IMG/VR virus record: IMGVR_UViG_3300042516_004943
Coordinates: 1 to 64,000 of that record
Source of the DNA: a virus
Length of the DNA stretch: 64,000 bases
Direction: 5' to 3' (one strand)
This document shows, piece by piece, positions 58,001 through 64,000 of this stretch. Position numbers and translations under genes: made by a program. The notes under the pieces were generated by a model. The model had not been told where the DNA came from. It ran no database searches and worked only from the letters and a program-made list of their open reading frames with translations. The first letter of the stretch is position 1; each line of letters begins with the position of its first letter.

Positions 58001-59764
58001 AGAATGCCAACAGGAAAAACTCTTGATGGCGTGTCATCTATTTTAGATCCAAATCAAATAAAAGCTGCTATAAGAATGTGGCAAGGACAAGGGGGTGCTG
58101 CCCCTGTTTCTACACAGCAGGGAATAGACCCTTCCAGCTTTCAAGATGTAAAATCTTATATCGACGCTTTAGCATCAAGATCTGGTCCTTATGGCTATAT
58201 GTCCAGAGAAACTTCTCAAGGCGGAACAGACGTTGTCGATGCTGCAACAGGAACAAGAAGTTGGTGGGGGCCAGGCGCAAAACAGCCAGAAATGTTGCCA
58301 AACTTTTTCTCATCTACAAAAGACCAAAAAATAGAGGCAGATAGGGTAATAATAGACGCAAGTGGCGGATCTGTAGAGTGGAGTGGGGTATCTGCATCTT
58401 CTGGAATTATGCCTGCAGATTATGGTGATAACGAAAAAAATCAACAGCTCCAAAATATGCGCGATGTTGTTTCAAAAGCTTTTCAAGATGCCGTGCTTGA
58501 TCGTATGCAGGCTCAAAATGGAGGAGGTTTTAGACTCAATGCGCAAGACGCTTTTGGTGGCGCTTGGGCTGGACAGTTGCCAGAAGAAACTCGACAAAAG
58601 ATAAATGAATGGCAAGGACCTGGTGAAGCTAAGACCGTAGAAGAGGCAGCCGCTCGCATAATGACTGAATTGTTGACTGGAAATATTCCAGAACAATTTT
58701 TTGAAGGTGGAGAAATGACAGAGGCAGCCGGTCAGTTTTTAAATGATTTTGCAAAGTATATGATACCTGTTAATCCTGCGGGAGAAACAGGAACACCTTT
58801 AGAAAGTCTTCCGCCAAATCCGGTTAGACTTCCTGGCGAACCAGGATATGAAGAATATATGCAGCAATATCAGCCAAAAGAACCAGCTGATCCTTTTGCT
58901 GGGTATGTTCCGCCAAATCAGCTACCAAATTTTGCTCCGGCCACAACGCCTACTCCAACACCTACCCCAACACCAGCGCCAGCAGCAACTCCTACGCCAA
59001 CACCAACTCAAGAAACGGGCTGCCTTAATAATGAAAGCGTAAGAAAGCTCTGTTCTGGATCTGTAGATAGTGCAATTGGAAGCCCTGTCGGTGCTGCTTC
59101 TGGCGGATTAAATAGTCAGCAAGTGGGAACTGCTAATATCGAAGCTCAGCAAGCAAATGTCTCTGCAACTTCAACTACTGGCACTGACAGTGGGGGAACA
59201 AGCAGCGCAGGACTTTCACAAGCCGCTGATTCTTTAAAAACATCTTTTTCTACACTCTCTCAATCAGCTGCGTCTGCAGCTACAGCATTTAGCTCTTTAA
59301 ATACGGCGGTTCCGGCAGCCGCACAAGCATTGGGTGGATTATCGGCAACGCTTCCATCAGTCACTCAAGGATTTGGACAGCTATCTTCTCAAGTTCCATC
59401 TGTAAATGCTGAATTTGGATCTTTGGAAGGGGCTCTTGGCGGATTTTCGTCACGAGTGAATGAAATTAATTTTGATGCATTTAATGAAGGAATAAGGTCA
59501 ATTGGAGATTCGGCATCTTCTTTAAAACAAGTGTTAGGTACGCCAATAAGAGTTGATATTAGTGGAAAAATTGATGCGCCATCTATAACTACTACTGTTA
59601 ATGTAGATTCATCATCAGTAACAAATGCAGTACAATCTACGGCGGCTCAAATTTCGCAACAAATAACAGCTTGGACAAGAAGAATAGAATCTCAATTGCA
59701 AAGATTGGCAAGTCAGGTAGCCGCAGCTACTTCGACCGCTCAAGCTGCTAATAGAAGAGGTTAA
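52007..59764 (+). CDS. Tail tape measure protein, 2585 aa
   Basis: The length, helical Ala-rich N-terminal third (IDKSLAAANARVIAFGAS, ATELARQGLGVDETLRR) and hydrophobic segments (about 425-445, 1130-1150, 1170-1205) identify the tape measure. A short motif G-[YFH]-[VI]-PNF[AS] recurs near residues 550, 640, 898 and 978, with relatives LPNF near 2095 and 2305. A Thr/Pro linker lies near 2312-2335. Three short Cys-pair loops (CAVAAC, CLDIC, CLNNESVRKLC) are spaced along the C-terminal half. No lysozyme or peptidase domain is evident to me. Confidence 0.9.
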   Translation: MAIASLPLDVVGNTAQLRRQIEQIQKTPIILDVKANTRGAAPLGRISGEISEIDKSLAAANARVIAFGASVGAIYALERAVQGLFQSFVNTEKKLADINAVLNLDGGGIAAFGDRLFDVAANTAQSFDTVATAATELARQGLGVDETLRRTNDALILTRLSGLDAAASVEALTAAINSFSTQALNSGEIVNKLANVDAAFAVSSADLAEALSRVGSSASDAGVSFDELIALVTTAQQVTSRGGSVIGNSLKTIFTRLNRQDTLDLLGGLGIETTDAEGKLKNQVQLLRELAVVYDDLNQVQKGEVAEKVGGVFQINILRAALSDLGKEYSIYDRALQTSISSTDEAIQRNAQLNQTIAALGAQTLANVQKSASKIGEGLFGPAANNILNAVNYIAQAANQIDSDGIGAKVGKGIIDGIGKFLGGPGLAILGAVLTKLGLSFAKYLGEASKSILGTNQAAKNQAVIQQAVGSFLAKNSSLYQSILKGQTTATQAAQLFLKQIQAQTVELQRQVGVANAVAAAVAKAANASRTAAAATAAVPVRSGGGKVRAMGHVPNFSASAADAYLAKKKGGYEPGSPQQTKIGGQVINWNGAESLVQYPGAKTPAIVPPENSRAGKSYRKDFIKASGGMDPYDSAKAMGFVPNFAFTIGGKQYRTNAAVAQNIRSGNITESQAAAAGYKPSRNSPAGRAAANKQSQKKPDITVGGPRYAYLYASGGDKGLVASTAYLPDNRKVNFSFSKAGIKKPFNFKDEVNQHITPGFNQIAKKIYPSALGGPGYMMQYFDKSGTNQTLGRLFEAAVLRAVRPKADVSGASGGSNFDIPSLAASDRRAFAEIFSGAPTYRNADFKYSAPGGTAADGNVKSFVAKLLTAKGVSATKKDIFTTPRSTQSSGKKAALGFIPNFAAVSEAVNREIQAGAKPNQIGIDTNNKLKSSSNKMGVGVWSTAFESSLAEGISMAKKSGINPKTKGQPAASGYIPNFAEGDSGDIGAGLTATAINAAILSSLFIGQRGEQSELKRAINEEVQARRDAIKQQRLAEAEKELLDKQEQQRKYKAIQNEKTGATEYVSKKTGRYVDPSLGRKELERIDKNLQSERRDIGKAIDQQTKNLKPNAIDRIKGGVRTPGIGLGAAIAAPILTSMIEDMIPQDTQAGRTAASAVSGIGDVISMAGTGATIGMAGGPKGAAIGAIIGAGVGLWQAFSGTVKEASTDMPELAAAAEAATTDFQTFQDATTTASTALQKYQDIVDSGGSEIEKQKALGEYEQALLNIDPKDMAELDRLMSMGDNFNEAAEKIARLKIPDVARQQATSDIAELIPKIKDLIGKQQVPTKDIEKALADQISKGIFAGLNPKEILDKAGFALDPDLLNKAFDPRAIAQTLEKLLPGTDESSKDLRDRIQQALKDENIAGYIQSVLKEAVQDKAKQAQIVANTQKTADAVIDLNKSMYGGAAGLVANQPKLEPSADQQTVQSLLDWVPTMTGYDPRQGGTGGYKPYDLAYFNDNKDVQEAQQAIKDAAARMAYGLEPTAQQISDVFEGVLLKQTAALQMIGGDVDQAAVIAAGRVREMFDLDNQAVGNMPAIGDLLHEWLAKALDRLKADPQNPQLQKNAKDAQEAYDNFARSTMPKPQSTQTEQMLAKMREDAVKLAAEETKMRREILENTIKSLGKAPEKYEYISETAEEINKKLKEAREAFERDSYWLQGPNREKRQNEISDLESQLAAEIDAAIQLSETSKQAADSIQQMSDCAVAACDSAITRPLKENAAANGTPSIIAEPAAAEVPVVVPVAKPTVSETERNPFAGSGVQSVTDKITSVDQKVAYLQNSLDGILQANQGSQSHLEELITPVSSILDNTSALSSKMDFTLKPEQINQMFKTSSALAQRSIIDLGNSITNDVIKVDSNLESALKLLQSLEDVNDLLTESKSIDKHSENLDKSVAAGNETREDVLAKVKELTGILPIIKQISNAKILKGGCLDICEMPLTQKLDGKTKDQLIKEAEGRMPTGKTLDGVSSILDPNQIKAAIRMWQGQGGAAPVSTQQGIDPSSFQDVKSYIDALASRSGPYGYMSRETSQGGTDVVDAATGTRSWWGPGAKQPEMLPNFFSSTKDQKIEADRVIIDASGGSVEWSGVSASSGIMPADYGDNEKNQQLQNMRDVVSKAFQDAVLDRMQAQNGGGFRLNAQDAFGGAWAGQLPEETRQKINEWQGPGEAKTVEEAAARIMTELLTGNIPEQFFEGGEMTEAAGQFLNDFAKYMIPVNPAGETGTPLESLPPNPVRLPGEPGYEEYMQQYQPKEPADPFAGYVPPNQLPNFAPATTPTPTPTPTPAPAATPTPTPTQETGCLNNESVRKLCSGSVDSAIGSPVGAASGGLNSQQVGTANIEAQQANVSATSTTGTDSGGTSSAGLSQAADSLKTSFSTLSQSAASAATAFSSLNTAVPAAAQALGGLSATLPSVTQGFGQLSSQVPSVNAEFGSLEGALGGFSSRVNEINFDAFNEGIRSIGDSASSLKQVLGTPIRVDISGKIDAPSITTTVNVDSSSVTNAVQSTAAQISQQITAWTRRIESQLQRLASQVAAATSTAQAANRRG

Positions 59765-59769
59765 TTAAA

Positions 59770-61326
59770 ATGATTTTTGATAATGTTTCTTTACTAAATT
59801 ACTCATACAACAACCTATCTTTAGATGATAGTTTTACTTACGGTGTAGAAAAAAATATTTCTATTAATGGGCATTTGCTTGATTTGGAAAACAGCAATGG
59901 GGTTAGTGGAGTTTTCAGCGGAATATATGATTTGCAGAAAAAAACCAAAACTCCAGAAAGTATATTTATTAACGGAGTAAATTTTGGTAGCGGATATATT
60001 ACTAAAATTAATATTGATGGTGATAAGTGGGTTAGAACAGCAAAATACACTGCTGATATAACAGTTATATCAAGCGGCAATTTATATAACATGACCGGAT
60101 CCTTCTTTACTGGAGATATGTCATACATCAAAAATAATTTATATAAAATTGGACAGTCATTTTCTGAAGAGTTTGACTTTTCTGCGTCAGAAAATGTTTC
60201 CAATTACAGTCATGATGTTAGTTTTAAATTTGATTCGCCAATAGATTATAATTCAGCTGTAGCTTTAAGTAAACAATTTGCAAATCAAATACTGGGGAAA
60301 GAAGTATTATTTGCATTAACTTCTGGCAAAAGCAACTATCTTAATGGTAAAAAAATATACGAAGAAAAATATGATATAATAAATAAATCTTTTTCTTTTT
60401 CAGAAAATTTTACAAAAAGTTTTTCTGGTACTAATGCCGATATTGCTTATGTATATAATATCAATATTAATACTGATGGCATTACTCAAGTTTCAGAAAA
60501 AGCCGATATTGTTGGGTTAGTTGATAATAGGCTGGACAGTGCTATTGCATCATTTAACTCAAATGCTATTCAATCATATAGTCGGTGCCAAAATATATAT
60601 TCAAAATATTGCACTGGATTTTTAGTAACAAAGCCATTTAGTTCTGGTATAGTTTATAATAGATTCCGGCCCAGTTTTGGTTTTGAAATAGTATTTACCA
60701 ATGATCCTAATGAATTAGATGGGTATTCTTGGCAAGTTATAGTAGAGCCAACATATTCCTCTGTTGAGGAAATAGTGTTGAATGCGTCTATCAATATCGA
60801 AGGCGACGGAAAAGTCGGTACCAGTGAAAAATATCAAAATGCAGTTTTAGGTTTCAATGAAAAAAATCAAATTATCGGCTCAAAAATTACTGGAGCTTAT
60901 ACTGATTTTTATCAAAATAGAGTGAATTCAATAAATAATTTATTTGATAATAAAACATTAAAATTAAAAAATAGACAAATTAGCTCATCCAAATTTCAGG
61001 GAACTATAAACTATGATTTAGTTTATACTACAAAAAATATTACAGGGTTTGTATCTGAAACAACCATGAGAGATGTTCCGAAATATTCAGATTATTTTAT
61101 AAATAATTCTGTAGTTAGGCAGAAACATGAGCAAAATGAAATAAAAACTAAAACAATATCTGTTACTAAAAAATTTGATAGAAATTATGGAATTTATGAT
61201 TGGAGCGATGTTAAAACATCGCAATGCGATACATGTACTGTAAACAGAATTCAAATAGATACTTCTAATAATACTGTCACGGAATCTAAAACGATTTATG
61301 ATGAAATTTTCCAAACCTTAACATGA
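59770..61326 (+). CDS. Distal tail-type structural protein, 518 aa
   Basis: The first gene after the tape measure. Its N-terminal half is beta-rich (VRTAKYTADITVISSGNLYNMTGSFF) and followed by a domain with paired strands; QCDTC lies near the C-terminus. The layout parallels the next protein (INF...Y...FSINIDCYDYNNFSGAFF), suggesting an ancient duplication. A distal tail or baseplate hub role is inferred from order. Its stop overlaps the next ATG. Confidence 0.6.
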   Translation: MIFDNVSLLNYSYNNLSLDDSFTYGVEKNISINGHLLDLENSNGVSGVFSGIYDLQKKTKTPESIFINGVNFGSGYITKINIDGDKWVRTAKYTADITVISSGNLYNMTGSFFTGDMSYIKNNLYKIGQSFSEEFDFSASENVSNYSHDVSFKFDSPIDYNSAVALSKQFANQILGKEVLFALTSGKSNYLNGKKIYEEKYDIINKSFSFSENFTKSFSGTNADIAYVYNININTDGITQVSEKADIVGLVDNRLDSAIASFNSNAIQSYSRCQNIYSKYCTGFLVTKPFSSGIVYNRFRPSFGFEIVFTNDPNELDGYSWQVIVEPTYSSVEEIVLNASINIEGDGKVGTSEKYQNAVLGFNEKNQIIGSKITGAYTDFYQNRVNSINNLFDNKTLKLKNRQISSSKFQGTINYDLVYTTKNITGFVSETTMRDVPKYSDYFINNSVVRQKHEQNEIKTKTISVTKKFDRNYGIYDWSDVKTSQCDTCTVNRIQIDTSNNTVTESKTIYDEIFQTLT

Positions 61327-62870
61327 ACACTATTCATTATAATAATAAAGATTTATTTAGTGGTATTTGTTTAACGCCCTATGTTGCGTATAGGTACGAA
61401 ACAGATGGGGTAATATACGGGAATACGTCATTAACTTTAGAAGGTTTAATAGTTTCAGATAATTCTTGTAATGATCCTTTTCTTTCTATAAATACAAAGC
61501 AAGATTTGTTAATTAGCAGGCTTTCTGAAAATTATAAAAAACTACAAATAAAAGAAAATAATAGTATTGTTTTTTCTTCTGATTATGCAAATATTCAAGA
61601 GATTAATTTTGAAAGATCTCAATATGTTTATGGAGTTCCGTTTTCTATAAATATAGATTGTTACGATTATAATAATTTTAGTGGTGCATTTTTTATTAAA
61701 GATCCGAGGGATGTTTTTACTATTAGAGAATCAGATAATAATAACACTGTTTCTGTTGTTCACTCCATAGAAGCTAAAGCTGTAAATAGTGATAATTTGG
61801 CAATTCAAAATGCAAAAAATTGGGTTTATGGACAAAGTGGATTAAAAAACTTCGTTACGCCGACAAAATTTCAAACAGTAAAGAATAATTTAATTTTAAC
61901 ATCAGTCAAAGAAAATATCAATAGATTTGATGGAAGTTATAAGCTTGATGAAACATATATTTATGATAAAAATTTTAACGAAAATATGTTTGTTTTGAGA
62001 TATAATACAGACACAAATATTTCTAAAAATAATTTTAATACTGTTACGTTACGTGGTGAATTATTTGGAGGCTTGGCTTCTGATATTAATTTATTAAGAA
62101 ATAGGTTTAAACAGTTAAATTTTTATGATATTGCTGCTGATGGCTATTTTTTATCAACGAATTTAAGAGATCTTAGCAGATTTTATTTATCTTCTGGGGT
62201 CAATGAAAATAGCAATGAAAAGAAAATAGATTTTAATATACAATTTGATAATAATAATACAAATCTTGTAAATGTAGATTCTACGGCCGCTATATCTGAA
62301 GGTTTTTCATATGACTCTCAGCAAGCATCCGCAACTTTACGCAGTATTATCTCTTGTAGGTTTGGAAATTTAGATGAAAGACTATCGCAAGTTTATAATT
62401 ACTATAAAAACGTTTTTAACAGAGATGGAGAATTTTTAAATAATATTGCATCAATGTTTGACTACAATTTTTCTTGGTTTAGATTGGGAAGCGAAAACGT
62501 ATCCATAGATGAGAGAAAGGGAACTATTACATACAATTGCTCTTGGAATATACATAAAAATTATAATATACTAAATAATAGAATTAAAAATACAAATCTT
62601 AGAATTTCTGAAGAAGGCAAAAAGCAAGTTTATAGCTTTAGGCAGCCACTTTGTTCGGATTGGTTTGCGCAAAAATCATATATAACAAAAAAATTATGCT
62701 CTATCGAAGGCACAATAGAAATGTATGATACAGCCACAAGTGTACCAGCATTCTACAAAGATATTATAAATAGCAGAATACCAAATAGAATTATTAGACA
62801 GGATACTGTTGAATTAAAGGATAGGGAAAAAAATGTGTATAACGTTGTATATCAAATAGAAGAATTATAA
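61323..62870 (+). CDS. Distal tail-type structural protein, 515 aa
   Basis: This is an Asn/Tyr/Ser-rich beta-type protein with a layout similar to the preceding one. Likely a tail tip or baseplate component. No enzymatic motif is recognised. Confidence 0.58.
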   Translation: MNTIHYNNKDLFSGICLTPYVAYRYETDGVIYGNTSLTLEGLIVSDNSCNDPFLSINTKQDLLISRLSENYKKLQIKENNSIVFSSDYANIQEINFERSQYVYGVPFSINIDCYDYNNFSGAFFIKDPRDVFTIRESDNNNTVSVVHSIEAKAVNSDNLAIQNAKNWVYGQSGLKNFVTPTKFQTVKNNLILTSVKENINRFDGSYKLDETYIYDKNFNENMFVLRYNTDTNISKNNFNTVTLRGELFGGLASDINLLRNRFKQLNFYDIAADGYFLSTNLRDLSRFYLSSGVNENSNEKKIDFNIQFDNNNTNLVNVDSTAAISEGFSYDSQQASATLRSIISCRFGNLDERLSQVYNYYKNVFNRDGEFLNNIASMFDYNFSWFRLGSENVSIDERKGTITYNCSWNIHKNYNILNNRIKNTNLRISEEGKKQVYSFRQPLCSDWFAQKSYITKKLCSIEGTIEMYDTATSVPAFYKDIINSRIPNRIIRQDTVELKDREKNVYNVVYQIEEL

Positions 62871-62873
62871 ATT

Positions 62874-64000
62874 ATGTCAGCCAATTCAATAGAATATTTT
62901 CATAAATTGTACGGTGTAAACCCAAATTCAGTTTTTGGATATTTTGATTTTGCATATTCAGGTTACAGTGGAAAAAATCAACTGACCGGTTTGCAAAGTG
63001 GGAACAGTAGCAAGCTTATAATTACAGATCCAAATAGTTCTATTTGGAAAAACTCTGGATCTTTATCGCTGGATGCCAGCTCTTATTTAAAATATGAAGG
63101 ACTATTAGTTAATCCTTATGCTGCCGCTATATCTTTTTCGAGAGATGCAGAGAAAGAATACCTATTATTTTCATCTATGGGGCAAACTAATGGCGTGTAT
63201 TCTGGGTTTAATGTTGGAATAAGCGCTTATGGCTATCCATATGTTGAATATATAGATAACATATATGGTCGGGTTACATTGCTTAATACAAGCAATAGAT
63301 ATCCAAAAACAGGAATTTTATTTATTGAAGTAGATAATAATTCATGCTCTTTGGGCACTTTTACAGACCCAGATAATTTCAATATTGAAAAATGTAAATT
63401 TTTCCAAAATGGATATGCGCAATCTAATAGTATATATATTGGTGGAAATCCTAATTTAAATAATAATAATTTTTCTGGTAAAATTTTTGAATTTATTTTG
63501 CAATCAAAAGATTTTTTATCATACGATCCAAATTTAATTTTGAGTGGATTTCTTTACGATGTACAGTCAATAAAAACTACAGGCTATATAAGTGGGCAAA
63601 CTGGTGTTTTGTATGGCGATATAATATCTGTAAGTGGATGTCAATTTTTTGTTTCAGACACTAGAACAGAATCTGTTGTAGTAAATGTTTATACAGGAAT
63701 TACTGAATATTTTTCCAATGAACAAGAATTTAGAGATTTTAATAACGATATATACTATTCTTTTACAACGTCTTTTTTGACTGGAGTTGTTAATGCTGGA
63801 CTATTAGAATCTGCACCAGAAAGATCTTTTTCTTGTTTTAGCAATACAGACTATTCAAGTTTATTTCAGTACAGTTCTGGATATGTAATAAATTATAGTA
63901 TTACTAATTATTACTCTATTCCAAAATTTGAAGAATTCTTTTTAAGATATTCAAGTGGAATTTCGTATAACTTTACAAATACCGGAGATAGTATATTTAA
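62874..64000 (+). CDS. Tail protein with LamG-like part, partial (3' end beyond window)
   Basis: The ATG at 62874 follows the previous stop by 3 bases. The frame is open to the edge for 375 codons. Residues about 25-210 (GSLSLDASSYLKYEGLL, NNFSGKIFEFIL) look like a LamG/concanavalin jelly roll. The following part has SGY/TGY steps (TTGYISGQTGVLYGDI) similar in style to the fibre modules on the minus strand. Confidence 0.65.
   Translation, partial: MSANSIEYFHKLYGVNPNSVFGYFDFAYSGYSGKNQLTGLQSGNSSKLIITDPNSSIWKNSGSLSLDASSYLKYEGLLVNPYAAAISFSRDAEKEYLLFSSMGQTNGVYSGFNVGISAYGYPYVEYIDNIYGRVTLLNTSNRYPKTGILFIEVDNNSCSLGTFTDPDNFNIEKCKFFQNGYAQSNSIYIGGNPNLNNNNFSGKIFEFILQSKDFLSYDPNLILSGFLYDVQSIKTTGYISGQTGVLYGDIISVSGCQFFVSDTRTESVVVNVYTGITEYFSNEQEFRDFNNDIYYSFTTSFLTGVVNAGLLESAPERSFSCFSNTDYSSLFQYSSGYVINYSITNYYSIPKFEEFFLRYSSGISYNFTNTGDSIF

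Overview
The window is part of the genome of a tailed double-stranded DNA phage (Caudoviricetes), probably a large one. The evidence is a complete head and tail gene set (large terminase, portal, protease-scaffold, major capsid, tail tube, a 2,585-residue tape measure), phage rIIA/rIIB homologues, a PhoH-like ATPase, a phage sigma factor and five tRNA genes. Both ends are open: rIIA runs off the left edge and a tail gene off the right edge. The host cannot be named. The early promoters are RpoD-like (TTGACA / TATAAT type) and many genes have no Shine-Dalgarno sequence.

Left arm (1-14.8 kb, all genes on the minus strand, visibly richer in G+C than the rest): rIIB and rIIA, a HExxH metallopeptidase, a DUF932 protein, an HhH-GPD-like protein, a Gp88-like protein and about thirty small proteins, several of them 20-65-residue membrane peptides. 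tRNAs for CAU (Met or Ile), Cys, Asp, Lys and Trp sit among them. Next to tRNA-Cys is a ~560-base stretch without a credible gene but full of perfect hairpins, a candidate large structured RNA. Transcription modules are separated by ten copies of a hairpin repeat with a 37-bp core (CACTTAC...GTAAGTG). Most modules, and many single genes, start from a -35/-10 promoter that ends 6-8 bases before the ATG, so the mRNAs should be leaderless or nearly so. Several -35 boxes contain the stop codon of the gene upstream.

Middle (15.2-29.5 kb, minus strand, A+T rich): eight fibre or adhesin-like genes in one operon. Four share an N- and C-terminal architecture. Three carry a ~90-residue module rich in SGF/SGY motifs, and in one gene that module array is inserted into the shared architecture.

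Right part (29.66 kb to the end, plus strand, A+T rich): PhoH, zinc-ribbon protein, sigma factor, coiled-coil protein, ERCC4 nuclease, terminase, portal, structural/fibre genes, protease-scaffold, capsid proteins, head-tail connection genes, tail tube, tail genes, tape measure and distal tail proteins. A recurrent element TGTAATnnnTA lies 13-49 bases before the start codons of these genes and of the fibre operon. It is absent from the promoters identified in the left arm. The simplest reading is early genes on host-type promoters on the left, and late genes on a phage-specific promoter, read by the encoded sigma factor, in the middle and right.
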